A stretch of 57,158 nucleotides of DNA. It comes from Microbacteriaceae bacterium (lineage in GTDB: Bacteria > Actinomycetota > Actinomycetes > Actinomycetales > Microbacteriaceae). Location: assembly GCA_025463565.1 (NCBI GenBank), contig JAODAT010000003.1:1-57158 (forward strand), written 5' to 3'. The translations under genes were made by a program, and so were the position numbers. Numbering within the stretch: position 1 is the stretch's first letter; every line of letters starts with the position of its first letter. The notes under the pieces are model-generated. The model ran no database searches, was not told the DNA's origin, and saw nothing but the letters and a program-made list of their open reading frames with translations. This document shows, piece by piece, positions 15,320 through 23,174 of this stretch.

Positions 15320-15967
15320 CTACGCGGGCACTGTGCCTTTGCCCATGGGATCCACGGCCCGGGCGTCGAGAAGGCTGGCGCCGCCGATCGGCGCGTCTCC
15401 CCAGTCGTCCAGGTGCCAGCCGTGGCGGGTCGAGCGCAGCGTGACGAGCGCGGTATTCGCGAGCTTGTGATCCCCGGCGAACGCGCCCGACGTGTTGTCG
15501 CAGCGCGCGGCCACCCAGGTGCGGATCGCGGCGCCGTGCGACACCACCAGGGCGGTCTCGCCAGACAGCGCGGTGATCGCGGCGTCGAAACGGTCGAAAA
15601 ACTCGTGCCCGGTTTCGCCGCCCGGCATCCTCAGGTCGAGGTCGCCGAGCGCCCAGGCGTAGGCCGTCGCGTTGTACTCGCCCTGCGAATGATGATCGGA
15701 CTTCATCTCCAGCGCACCAGCCTGGATCTCCTTGACGCCATCCACGATGGCCGGCACGAGGCCCCGTGAGGCAGCGAGCGGCGCCGCGGTCTGCTGGGTT
15801 CGCAGCAGCGTCGACACGGTGATCGAGTCGATCGCCGGCAGCCCCGCCGGCACCGCCGTAGCCTGCCGCTCGCCGAGCTCGGTGAGCGGCGCCCCGGGAA
15901 TCGCGGTGTCGAGCGCCCCGATCATGTTCGACTCGGTCTGGCCGTGGCGAAGCAGCAGCAGGCGCAT
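15320..15967 (-). CDS. Histidine phosphatase-superfamily protein
   Basis: Soluble enzyme of 215 residues of the phosphoglycerate-mutase-like branch. The phosphate pocket is complete: R7 and H8 in LRHGQTES, R56 in TLLRTQQTA, and H144 in VVSHGAAIR. H8 would be phosphorylated during catalysis. It is more like a broad-specificity acid phosphatase than a true glycolytic mutase, since it lacks the mutase insertion. Its ATG shares one base with the stop of the upstream PLD-like gene (TGATG), so the two are coupled. Confidence 0.92.
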   Translation of the reverse strand: MRLLLLRHGQTESNMIGALDTAIPGAPLTELGERQATAVPAGLPAIDSITVSTLLRTQQTAAPLAASRGLVPAIVDGVKEIQAGALEMKSDHHSQGEYNATAYAWALGDLDLRMPGGETGHEFFDRFDAAITALSGETALVVSHGAAIRTWVAARCDNTSGAFAGDHKLANTALVTLRSTRHGWHLDDWGDAPIGGASLLDARAVDPMGKGTVPA

Positions 15968-17538
15968 CAGTCGGATGCGGCCTTCTGCACGGCGAGGTGC
16001 TGCCAGTCGTGCTCGAATAGGGAGTCGAAGTACGCCGCGGCCTTCGCGTTGTGAATGATGACCCCCGCGTCCCGGTTGTACAGCGTGCCATCCGTCGACC
16101 AGTTCTGGCTACTCACCAGCACGGCCGTGCCGTCGACGACGATGCCCTTGTTGTGCACGTTGTTCTGGATGCGCACGCTGTTCACGACGTCCAGCCCCGC
16201 GGTCTGCAACTGTTCGAGGTAGCCCGCGGTCTCGTACTCGCTCATGATGACCTTCACATCGACCCCGGCTTTCTGCCGGTCGATGACCGCCTGCACGAGC
16301 TCCGCGAAGTGCGCGGAGACGGCGCTCGGCGTCTTCGGCAGCTCGATGTACTGGAACTGCAGGTGCAGGTACTTGTCCGCACTCTCGATGAGCTTCTTCA
16401 CCGCTCCCGCGTACACGCCGGGGTCGGGGGTGAGCAGCGGCGAGATCCAGCTCGTCGCCGTGAGCGTCGTCGCGGCCGAGAACGCGGCATAGGGCGGAGT
16501 CTGCGTCTTCTGCATTCCGTGGGCGACGGGCGTTGGGGCGGATGCCGCCCCCGGCACGTTGTGCGCCCGCGCCACCTGGAGGTCGTTGAGCAGATATGCC
16601 TCGAACGTGGCTGCCAGCTCGGCGCTCTCGATGACGACATGCCAGTCGCGGTCGCCGTGCCGTGCCGCATCCGCGTCCGCCGCATTGTTCACCGGGTCGA
16701 TGTCGGGCTGGTTGGAGTTGTTCCAGTTGCCGCTGGACAGCCAGACGGCCGAGCCATCCCGCACGGCGACCTTGATGTGATAGGCCGTCGGGAAGGTCCA
16801 GGCGGTGGCGAGCGGGTCCATCCGGTCGAGCGCCCAGGCCTGCTCGAAGTCCGCCCCGAGGGCCGCGACCAGGTCCGTGGCGGTCTGCTCATCGGTCTGG
16901 TCGGCGGTGGGGTTCTTCGGCGGATGGTCGAGGACGAACTTCACCCGCTTGCCCGCCAGTGAGGTCTCGACCGCCTTCAGCACATGGTCGGAGGTGAAGT
17001 CGTACAGGCCGACGGTGAGCGAATGCTTCGTGCCGGCGAGAAAGGTCTTCAGGGTTGGCCAGCCGGAGTCGGGGCTCGCGCTGAGGGTGATCGTCGCCTT
17101 CGCCGAGACCGGATCGAGAGTGACACCGGCCGGTGCGCTGTACGGGACGTTCGGCTTCGCGGGCTTCGCCGCCTGGGCCGCGTAGACGTGCTCGGTCACC
17201 CCGGTGGCGCTCGGCAGGGTGACCTCGTTGGGAAATACCGGCACGGCGCCGTGGTCGGGGTACGGGAGGCGGTCGTCCGCGTAGGCCTGCGGGTCTTCCA
17301 GCTGCTGTCGTTTGGCCGGCGATGCCTGCCGGACATCCACCGGAACACCCTCGACGTGATCGGGCAGCGCCTCGCCGGGGGAGGGCGTGTGCTTGTGCTG
17401 CACTGTGGCGACGATGGCGCGCTTACCGGTCAGCCACCCCTTCGTCACCTCGTAGCCGGGGCGCACGCTGAGAACCCCGGGCTTGTCCAGCTCGTGAAGG
17501 TGGCCCGCGATGAGGGCGTCGATGTTCTCTGCAGCCAT
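15967..17538 (-). CDS. Phospholipase D-like domain protein with two HxKx4D motifs
   Basis: Protein of 523 residues with a tandem PLD-type active site. The motifs are H254-I-K256 with D261 (HIKVAVRDGSAVWLSSGNW) and H462-N-K464 with D469 (HNKGIVVDGTAVLVSSQNW), so both catalytic halves are intact. The N-terminal 100 residues form a separate domain (GKRAIVATVQHKH and HVEGVPVDVRQA) of a type I cannot place with confidence. There is no signal peptide, so an intracellular phosphodiesterase, nuclease or phospholipase is possible. A GGGAG ribosome-binding site precedes the ATG. It is translationally coupled to the histidine phosphatase downstream. Confidence 0.88.
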   Translation of the reverse strand: MAAENIDALIAGHLHELDKPGVLSVRPGYEVTKGWLTGKRAIVATVQHKHTPSPGEALPDHVEGVPVDVRQASPAKRQQLEDPQAYADDRLPYPDHGAVPVFPNEVTLPSATGVTEHVYAAQAAKPAKPNVPYSAPAGVTLDPVSAKATITLSASPDSGWPTLKTFLAGTKHSLTVGLYDFTSDHVLKAVETSLAGKRVKFVLDHPPKNPTADQTDEQTATDLVAALGADFEQAWALDRMDPLATAWTFPTAYHIKVAVRDGSAVWLSSGNWNNSNQPDIDPVNNAADADAARHGDRDWHVVIESAELAATFEAYLLNDLQVARAHNVPGAASAPTPVAHGMQKTQTPPYAAFSAATTLTATSWISPLLTPDPGVYAGAVKKLIESADKYLHLQFQYIELPKTPSAVSAHFAELVQAVIDRQKAGVDVKVIMSEYETAGYLEQLQTAGLDVVNSVRIQNNVHNKGIVVDGTAVLVSSQNWSTDGTLYNRDAGVIIHNAKAAAYFDSLFEHDWQHLAVQKAASD

Positions 17539-17612
17539 GTCTCCCAGTCCTGGCTCGAGGTCTCGAACACGAAGCTAGGCGAGCGGGCCGCGGAGCGAAA
17601 GGGGTCGACGAG

Positions 17613-17984
17613 TTATTCCACGTCGCGTTGCCAAGCCAGCGGCAGGTACGCGGCCAGGTCGGCGCGGGAACCGGATGCCGAGATGCGGCCCTCCGAGAGC
17701 GCGACGGCCCACTCGATCGAGCCGGCCGCGATTTCGAGCCAGGTGAGGGCATCCGTCTCCACCACGTTCGGCGGCGTTCCCCGGGTGTGACCGGGCCCCT
17801 CGATCACCTGCACGGCGCCGAACGGCGGCACCCGCACCTCGACGGAGTTGCCCGGCGCGATGTCGCCGAGCACCTGCAGCAGGTAGCGCACCGCCATCGC
17901 GACGACCTCGCGCTCCTCCTGGCTGGCAAGCGCGCGCAGCACGGCGTCCCGCCCGTCGGCGGCGGGGATGCGAGGCTTCGGCAC
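17613..17984 (-). CDS. Sterol-carrier-like (SCP2/MDMPI-C type) small protein
   Basis: Soluble protein of 123 residues with an SCP2-like fold signature: ALTWLEIAAGSIEWAVALSEGRISASGSR near the C-terminus and a beta region (NSVEVRVPPFGAVQVIEG) before it. Proteins annotated as sterol carrier family occur beside purD in many Actinobacteria, as here. The function is unknown; related domains form the C-terminus of mycothiol-dependent enzymes. The GTG start lies six bases after TAATCT, giving a leaderless mRNA divergent from purD. Confidence 0.85.
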   Translation of the reverse strand: MPKPRIPAADGRDAVLRALASQEEREVVAMAVRYLLQVLGDIAPGNSVEVRVPPFGAVQVIEGPGHTRGTPPNVVETDALTWLEIAAGSIEWAVALSEGRISASGSRADLAAYLPLAWQRDVE

Positions 17985-17990
17985 GGTTCC

Positions 17991-18021
17991 AGATTAGACA
18001 CCCGACCGGGTTCGGTACGCT
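17991..18021. promoter_or_regulatory. Back-to-back leaderless promoters of the SCP2-like gene and purD
   Basis: On the minus strand TAATCT (17991-17996) ends six bases before GTG 17984. On the plus strand TACGCT (18016-18021) ends six bases before GTG 18028, with TTAGAC (17994-17999) as its -35 at a 16-bp spacing. The two promoters overlap, so the genes may compete for or share polymerase. Both transcripts would begin at the start codon. Confidence 0.7.
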
Positions 18022-18027
18022 TGCCCG

Positions 18028-19278
18028 GTGAGAATCCTTGTCCTCGGGTCTGGCGCACGCGAGCACGCCATCATCACCGCACTGCTGCGTGAGGATGCCG
18101 GCCACGAAATCACGGCAGCGCCCGGCAACGCGGGAATCGCGCTGGCGGTGCCCGTGATCCATCTCGATCCCGAGAACCCAGAGGTCGTCAGCGACTTCGC
18201 GCTGCAGAACGATATCGAGCTGGTGATCGTCGGCCCGGAGGCCCCGCTCGTCGCGGGTGTCGCCGACGCGGTGCGTCGACGCGGCATCCCGGTCTTCGGC
18301 CCCGGCAAGGCGGCCGCGCAGCTCGAGGGCAGCAAGACCTTCGCCAAGCGCATCATGGATGAGGCGGGCGTGCCGACCGGTCGTGCCGTGCGTGCCGGTG
18401 ACCTCGCCGCCGCGATTGCCGCCATCGACGAGTTCGGCTCGCCCTACGTGATCAAGGCGGACGGCCTGGCCGCAGGCAAGGGTGTGCTGGTCACCGACGA
18501 TCGCGAGGCGGCGATCGCCCACGCCGAGTTCTGGCTCGGACACGGCAGCATGCTGGTGGAAGAGTTTCTCGACGGCCAGGAGGTGTCGCTGTTCTTGCTG
18601 AGCGATGGGCACAACGTTCTGCCGCTCTCACCTGCGCAGGACTACAAGCGCCTCGCCGACGGTGACGAGGGACCGAACACGGGCGGCATGGGCGCATATT
18701 CGCCGCTGCCCTGGCTGCCCGACGGTTTCGTCGATGAGGTGATCGACAGCGTCGCCCTGCCGACCGTGCGCCAGTTGGCGAAGGAACAGACGCCGTTCAT
18801 CGGCCTGCTCTACTGCGGACTCATCATCACGAAAGCCGGTACCCGGGTGATCGAGTTCAACGCCCGCTTCGGCGACCCAGAGACGCAGGTGGTGCTGCCG
18901 CGACTGCTCACCCCTCTCAGCGGACTTCTGCTGGCCGCGGCGAGCGGCGAACTCGGCGGACTGCCGCGACCGGAGTTCTCGGATGACGTGGCCGTCACGG
19001 TGGTGCTCGCCAGCGAGGGCTACCCCGAGACGCCCATCACCGGTCGCCTGGTCACCGGGCTCGCGACCGCCGAGGCCATCCACGGCGTCAGCATCGCGCA
19101 CGCCGCGACGGCGCTGTCCGACGGCGCACTCGTCGCGACCGGCGGTCGGGTTCTGAGTGTCGTCGCCACCGGCGCCGACTTCACCGAGGCCCGGTCGCGG
19201 GTATATCTCGCGCTCGAGGCGATCGAACTCGACGGTGGCCAGTACCGCACCGACATCGCGGCGAGGGTGGCCCAGTGA
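18028..19278 (+). CDS. purD: Phosphoribosylamine-glycine ligase (GAR synthetase)
   Basis: Second enzyme of purine synthesis: it joins phosphoribosylamine and glycine with ATP. The protein has 416 residues with the N-terminal domain [13 protein letters not shown] and the ATP-grasp domain (about 100-320). The hallmark motifs [32 protein letters not shown] and [11 protein letters not shown] are all intact, including the magnesium-binding E and N. The GTG start at 18028 has no Shine-Dalgarno and sits six bases after a -10. It is followed 13 bases later by purC. Confidence 0.97.
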   Translation: MRILVLGSGAREHAIITALLREDAGHEITAAPGNAGIALAVPVIHLDPENPEVVSDFALQNDIELVIVGPEAPLVAGVADAVRRRGIPVFGPGKAAAQLEGSKTFAKRIMDEAGVPTGRAVRAGDLAAAIAAIDEFGSPYVIKADGLAAGKGVLVTDDREAAIAHAEFWLGHGSMLVEEFLDGQEVSLFLLSDGHNVLPLSPAQDYKRLADGDEGPNTGGMGAYSPLPWLPDGFVDEVIDSVALPTVRQLAKEQTPFIGLLYCGLIITKAGTRVIEFNARFGDPETQVVLPRLLTPLSGLLLAAASGELGGLPRPEFSDDVAVTVVLASEGYPETPITGRLVTGLATAEAIHGVSIAHAATALSDGALVATGGRVLSVVATGADFTEARSRVYLALEAIELDGGQYRTDIAARVAQ

Positions 19279-19291
19279 ACAGAGTGGTGCA

Positions 19292-20173
19292 GTGAATATC
19301 GATAGCTGGAATCGCGTCTACTCGGGCAAGGTTCGCGATCTCTATGTCGAGGGACACGATCTTGCTTCGGCCGACCGCGTGCTCATGGTGGCGAGCGACA
19401 GGGTGAGCGCGTTCGATTTCGTGCTGTCGCCCGGCATCCCCGGCAAGGGGGAGCTGCTCACCACCCTGAGCCTGTGGTGGTTCGACCAGCTGGGCTTTCC
19501 CAACCACCTCCTCGCCCCGGGCGACGTGGAACTTCCCGGCGAACTGGCCGGTCGCTCGATGCTCGTGCGCGCACTCGACATGTACCCGATCGAATGTGTT
19601 GTGCGCGGGTACCTCGCAGGCTCGGGCTGGCTCGAGTACCAGGCGACGCAGACCGTCTGCGGCCTGCCGCTCCCGGCTGGGCTACACGACGGGGACCGGC
19701 TGCCGGAGCCGATCTTCACCCCGGCATACAAAGCTCCGATGGGCGAGCACGACGAGAACATCACGTTCCAGCGGGTGGTCGAACTGGTCGGCGACGAGAC
19801 CGCAGCGGCGCTCCGCGACGCCAGCCTCGCTCTCTTCGGGGCGGCATCCGCCATCGCCGAGAAGCGCGGCGTCATTCTCGCCGACACGAAATTCGAGTTC
19901 GGCGCCAACCGCGAGACGGGCGAGCTGACCCTCGCCGACGAGGTGCTCACCAGCGACAGTTCGCGCTACTGGGATGCCGGACTCTACGCGTCGGGCGGCC
20001 CCGATCGCCTGGCCAGCTTTGACAAGCAGATCGTGCGCAACTGGCTCAGCGCGAACTGGGACCGTTCGACAGGCTCACGCCAGGCCGAAAATCCTCCCGA
20101 GCTCCCGCAAGACATCGTCGACCGCACCGCGGCACGGTACGCCGAGCTCCTCGAACGGCTGACGGGCGAGTGA
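19292..20173 (+). CDS. purC: SAICAR synthase
   Basis: Converts CAIR and aspartate to SAICAR. The protein has 293 residues. The family signatures are YSGKVRDLY (ATP site), SDRVSAFDFV, ECVVRGYLAGSGW, KAPMGEHDENITF and LADTKFEFG. GTG 19292 is the first in-frame start giving normal family length; the frame continues open upstream within purD. The C-terminus contains DRSTGSRQAENPPELPQD, in which STGS is encoded by a TTCGACAGGCTCA repeat (20064-20078), probably an insertion in a variable loop. The stop overlaps the GNAT gene by 4 bp (GTGA). Confidence 0.97.
   Translation: MNIDSWNRVYSGKVRDLYVEGHDLASADRVLMVASDRVSAFDFVLSPGIPGKGELLTTLSLWWFDQLGFPNHLLAPGDVELPGELAGRSMLVRALDMYPIECVVRGYLAGSGWLEYQATQTVCGLPLPAGLHDGDRLPEPIFTPAYKAPMGEHDENITFQRVVELVGDETAAALRDASLALFGAASAIAEKRGVILADTKFEFGANRETGELTLADEVLTSDSSRYWDAGLYASGGPDRLASFDKQIVRNWLSANWDRSTGSRQAENPPELPQDIVDRTAARYAELLERLTGE
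20064..20078. repeat. REP-type core inside the purC reading frame
   Basis: GTTCGACAGGCTCAC is the reverse complement of the GAGCCTGTCGAA core found in purM and, with one change, in purS. In purC it is translated as part of RSTGSR in the loop before the last helix. Only about 15 bp are clearly shared. Confidence 0.5.
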
Positions 20174-20622
20174 TCGTTCGCGAGGTCGACTGGGCGGATC
20201 CCGTCGGCGAAGCCCTGCGCATCGCCCAGCGTGCCGAGCTGACCATCCGGTACGGCACCCCCGACTCCGAGCCGGGCCCAGCACCGACCGCCGACTCCAT
20301 CACCGTCTTCTTCGTCGCGTTCGGAGACGACGACACCCCACTTGCCTGCGGCGGCCTGCGCCGGCTCGACGACACCGAGGGCGAGATCAAGCGGATGTAC
20401 GTCGCCCCCGAAGCCCGCGGCACGGGAGTCTCTACGGCGATCCTCAGCACGCTCGAGCGATACGCCCGCCGGCTCGGCTGGCACCGGCTGGTGCTGGAGA
20501 CCGGCGACGCTCAGCCCGACGCGATCCGGTTCTACGAACGCGAGGGCTACACGCTCATCCCGAACTTCGGCTACTACGCCGATTCGGCGCTCTCGCTCTG
20601 TTTCGCCAAAGCTCTCGATTAA
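20170..20622 (+). CDS. GNAT-family N-acetyltransferase
   Basis: Enzyme of 150 residues. The acetyl-CoA loop is MYVAPEARGTGVSTAIL (about 77-93; RGTGVS fits the Q/RxxGxG/A rule) and is followed by the FYEREGYTLIPNFGYY segment typical of motif B. The GTG start overlaps the purC stop by 4 bp, so it is co-translated with purC. The acceptor is unknown. Its TAA stop shares TTAA with the stop of the converging SDR gene. Confidence 0.9.
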   Translation: MIVREVDWADPVGEALRIAQRAELTIRYGTPDSEPGPAPTADSITVFFVAFGDDDTPLACGGLRRLDDTEGEIKRMYVAPEARGTGVSTAILSTLERYARRLGWHRLVLETGDAQPDAIRFYEREGYTLIPNFGYYADSALSLCFAKALD

Positions 20623-21317
20623 CTGAACTGCGGGTACAGCGCGCCGATCGGTCCGGCCAGGCCCTGCTTCACCTGCTTGCTCAGCTCGTCGGCCAGCACC
20701 TCGTGCTCGCCGGCTTCGAGGCCGTCGTAGGCGGTCCGCACGATGTCGGCCGGGTCGTTCTTCGGCGCTGTCACGTTCTTCGTCATGGGGGTGTCGGTGT
20801 AGCCGAGGTGCAGGCCGACCACCTGGGTGCCCTGGCCGGCGAGGTCGATGCGGAGCGAATTCGTTGCCGACCACAGGGCTGCCTTCGAGGCGCTGTACGT
20901 ACCGGCCAGCCCGATCCAGCTGAGCACGGACAGCACGTTGACGATCGCGCCGCCCGAGTTGGTCGCCAGAACCGGAGCGAAGTCGCGTGCGACGGCGAGC
21001 GCACCGAAGAAATTGGTCTCGAAGACCGCGCGGATGTCGTCGAAGCCGCCGGTGGTCATCGATTCGGACGAGGAGATTCCCGCATTGTTGATGACGATCG
21101 ACACGTCTGCTGCGAGAGCCGCTGCGGCCGCGATCGACCCGGTATCCGTTACGTCGAGGGCGATCGGCACGATCCGCGGGTCATCCCATTCGCGCGGGGT
21201 GCGGGCGGCCGCGTAGACCTTCGTCGCGCCGCGCTCGAGGGCCTGCCAGACGAAGTGTGTGCCGAGTCCGCCGTTGGCGCCCGTGACGAGTACTACCGAA
21301 CCATCGATGCTGGTCAT
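20619..21317 (-). CDS. Short-chain dehydrogenase/reductase (first copy)
   Basis: NAD(P)-dependent oxidoreductase of 232 residues and Rossmann fold. It has the cofactor motif TGANGGLG (12-19), NNAG (77-80), a catalytic serine near 130 and YSASK with Y141 and K145. An AAGGAG ribosome-binding site precedes the ATG. The promoter region holds an inverted AGTTG/CAACT pair (arms 5 bp, spacer 7), a possible operator. Substrate unknown. The last four bases overlap the converging GNAT gene. Confidence 0.92.
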   Translation of the reverse strand: MTSIDGSVVLVTGANGGLGTHFVWQALERGATKVYAAARTPREWDDPRIVPIALDVTDTGSIAAAAALAADVSIVINNAGISSSESMTTGGFDDIRAVFETNFFGALAVARDFAPVLATNSGGAIVNVLSVLSWIGLAGTYSASKAALWSATNSLRIDLAGQGTQVVGLHLGYTDTPMTKNVTAPKNDPADIVRTAYDGLEAGEHEVLADELSKQVKQGLAGPIGALYPQFS

Positions 21318-21405
21318 TGTTTCTCCTTAGCTGAGTTGTCTTTACCAACTTAGACCGACGGCGCTTCATTCCCGATTCTTCAGATAACAGTGATCTCATT
21401 CAGCT

Positions 21406-21852
21406 ATGACGACAACGCACATCCGACCGACCCGTCTTCTCGCCGACGGGCAGACCCACCATCCCTCGGTCGTGGCCGAGGCCAAAGCGCGAGCCAACAG
21501 CGTGCAATTGCGGGTGGCCGACGCCATCACCTCGTTCGCGGGGTCGATGCGTTTCGTCTACGTGCACGTCGCGCTCTTCGCGCTCTGGATGCTCTTCTTC
21601 GAGAAGAGTCCGTGGCCCACGCTGACGCTCGTCGTGTCCCTGGAGGCCATCTTCCTGTCGACCTTCGTGATGATCGGCCAGAACCGCCAGGCCGCCTTCC
21701 AGCAGGTGAAGGCCGACCATGACTTCTCCTCCACGGAGAAGGAACTCGACGACAACACGACGATGACCAAGCAGATCGCCGAGCTCACCAAACGCATCGA
21801 GCAGCTGACCAACGAGATCCACCTCGAGGTCGTGGTCAATAAGAAGAAGTGA
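21406..21852 (+). CDS. DUF1003 membrane protein
   Basis: Protein of 148 residues with two membrane helices (about 46-63 and 72-90) and a C-terminal coiled coil (about 98-140: TKQIAELTKRIEQLTNEI). The segment between, with VADAITSFAGSMRFVYVHVA and MIGQNRQ, matches the DUF1003 family. The function is not established. The gene stands alone between divergent SDR and converging MarR genes and has no clear Shine-Dalgarno, with a weak TCTCAT six bases before the ATG. Confidence 0.9.
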   Translation: MTTTHIRPTRLLADGQTHHPSVVAEAKARANSVQLRVADAITSFAGSMRFVYVHVALFALWMLFFEKSPWPTLTLVVSLEAIFLSTFVMIGQNRQAAFQQVKADHDFSSTEKELDDNTTMTKQIAELTKRIEQLTNEIHLEVVVNKKK

Positions 21853-21856
21853 TCGC

Positions 21857-22291
21857 TCAGCCCTGCAGGCGCCCCAGCATCGCGGTGAACGCCGCACGGT
21901 CTTCGCCCAGCGAAGCAAAGAAGGCCCGGTCGCAGGCTTCGACCGCGACGACGGCGCGATTGGCCAGCTCCCGGCCCGCACCGGTCGCCGTGACGTTGCG
22001 GGCCCGGCGGTCGGTGGGATGCCGAACCCGATCGACCAGGCCGGATGCCGCCAGCGTGCGCAGCACCTGCGACGTCATCATCGGGTCCGTGCGCGCATAC
22101 GCCGCGAGCGCCTGCTGGGTCACCGGCTCGCCCAGCCAGGTGAGCGCCGCCAGGAGCACGAATTGCACGTGGGTGATACCGAATGGCTTGAGCGCGAGCC
22201 GCTGGGCCGCCTGCCAGGCGTTGCTCACCCGCCAGAGCTGTAGACCGGTGCTGTCGCCCTCGGCTGCAAACTGCGTAGCGAGCGCCGTCAT
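21857..22291 (-). CDS. MarR-family transcriptional regulator
   Basis: Winged-helix regulator of 144 residues. Helices and wing are visible in FVLLAALTWLGEPVTQQALA, TDPMMTSQVLRTLAASGLVDRVRHPTDRRAR (in parts) and TATGAGRELA. The ATG at 22291 is chosen because it overlaps the upstream EVE gene by 4 bp (ATGA); the longer frame to 22456 would be improbable. It is the second gene of an EVE-MarR operon, and the TATGCGCGCATA palindrome before that operon is the likely target. Confidence 0.92.
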   Translation of the reverse strand: MTALATQFAAEGDSTGLQLWRVSNAWQAAQRLALKPFGITHVQFVLLAALTWLGEPVTQQALAAYARTDPMMTSQVLRTLAASGLVDRVRHPTDRRARNVTATGAGRELANRAVVAVEACDRAFFASLGEDRAAFTAMLGRLQG

Positions 22292-22710
22292 CCCAGCATC
22301 GCGGCTTTGATCAGCTCGAGGTCGCCGTCGCTGAGCGGTAACAGGCCGCGCCGCAGTTGGTAGCCCCAGTTTGCGCCCTGCGTGAGTTCGAGCGCACCGC
22401 CGAAGTCGGCGACCGGCACTTCGCGGCATGGCTCGTAGGTCACCCGGCGACGCCACGGCTCGAAGCCGCGCTCTGTCACCTGGAACAGGTCGTCATCTGC
22501 GATGCGCCCGATTGCCGTGAAGGCTTTCAGCGGATCGCCATCCGGGTAGGCGGTCTTCGGCGAGTAGTAGACGAACCACTCGCCTGGGCTCATGCGAGCG
22601 AGCCCGGCCTTCGCTCCGTGATTGGTCTGCACGATGCCGAGCTCGACGCCGCGCTCTACGTGATTTCGGGAGACGACTCCGAGCCAGTTGGTCACTGCCT
22701 TTTCGGTCAT
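22288..22710 (-). CDS. EVE-domain protein
   Basis: Soluble protein of 140 residues covering one complete EVE domain: NWLGVVSRNHVERGVELGI at the start and GEWFVYYSPKTAYPDGDPLKAFTAIG in the middle. EVE domains belong to the PUA-like superfamily and read modified bases in DNA or RNA; some are parts of restriction or toxin systems. Here the gene is paired with a MarR regulator rather than a nuclease, so a self-contained base-sensing role is likely. The CATAGT/TAGTAT -10 region overlaps a palindrome. Confidence 0.9.
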   Translation of the reverse strand: MTEKAVTNWLGVVSRNHVERGVELGIVQTNHGAKAGLARMSPGEWFVYYSPKTAYPDGDPLKAFTAIGRIADDDLFQVTERGFEPWRRRVTYEPCREVPVADFGGALELTQGANWGYQLRRGLLPLSDGDLELIKAAMLG

Positions 22711-22717
22711 GTAATAC

Positions 22718-22750
22718 TATGCGCGCATACCACTGACATTCCTCTACGCT
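22718..22750. promoter_or_regulatory. MarR-type palindrome and leaderless -10 between EVE and a 117-aa gene
   Basis: TATGCGCGCATA (22718-22729) is a perfect 12-bp palindrome overlapping the -10 of the EVE-MarR operon, and is the likely autorepressor site. On the plus strand TACGCT (22745-22750) ends six bases before GTG 22757, the start of the divergent gene. Whether the MarR also controls that gene is unknown. Confidence 0.55.
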
Positions 22751-22756
22751 GGCCTC

Positions 22757-23110
22757 GTGATGCCCGCAGACTGGCTGCCCGTTCGGCGCGACGACGGCGA
22801 ACTCGTCGGCTACCTGGCGAACGACATCCCAATGACGCTGGTCGGCCAGCCGCTCGACCACGGCACGCTCGAAGAGCGGGGGCTCATCGCACTCGATGGG
22901 CGTTGGCAATGCCGACTGCCGAACCCACTGCCGGCCGGCGGCATCGATGCGAGCACTCCCGCCACCGACTGGGACTGGCGATATGTCGTCATTGCCGAGA
23001 CGAGCCCGGCGGAGTGCCGCGTGCGGTTGTACATGGCATACCCGGAGGAACTGCGATCCTGGGCGACGCTGCCTGTGCCGGTGGGGGAGCTACTGCGGCG
23101 CGAGTCGTAG
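22757..23110 (+). CDS. Uncharacterised 117-aa soluble protein
   Basis: I do not recognise this family. The protein has 117 residues, no membrane helix and no signal. It is rich in Trp, Pro and Asp, with segments VRRDDGELVGYL at the N-terminus, DGRWQCRLPNPLP in the middle and WRYVVIAETSPAECRVRLY near the C-terminus, the last looking like two adjacent beta strands. GTG 22757 lies six bases after TACGCT, so translation may start there; ATG 22760 is the next codon. It is divergent from an EVE-MarR operon. Confidence 0.65.
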   Translation: MMPADWLPVRRDDGELVGYLANDIPMTLVGQPLDHGTLEERGLIALDGRWQCRLPNPLPAGGIDASTPATDWDWRYVVIAETSPAECRVRLYMAYPEELRSWATLPVPVGELLRRES

Positions 23111-23174
23111 CTCGATGTGGGCATTCAGCGGGCGTCTGTACGTTGTAAGAAGCACGTACCTCGAAAGGTGACCC

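Noticed and set aside
22088-22100. Second TATGCGCGCATA-like MarR site inside the marR gene
   Set aside because: Only GTGCGCGCATAC is present, inside codons for a normal helix, and it is not a full palindrome.
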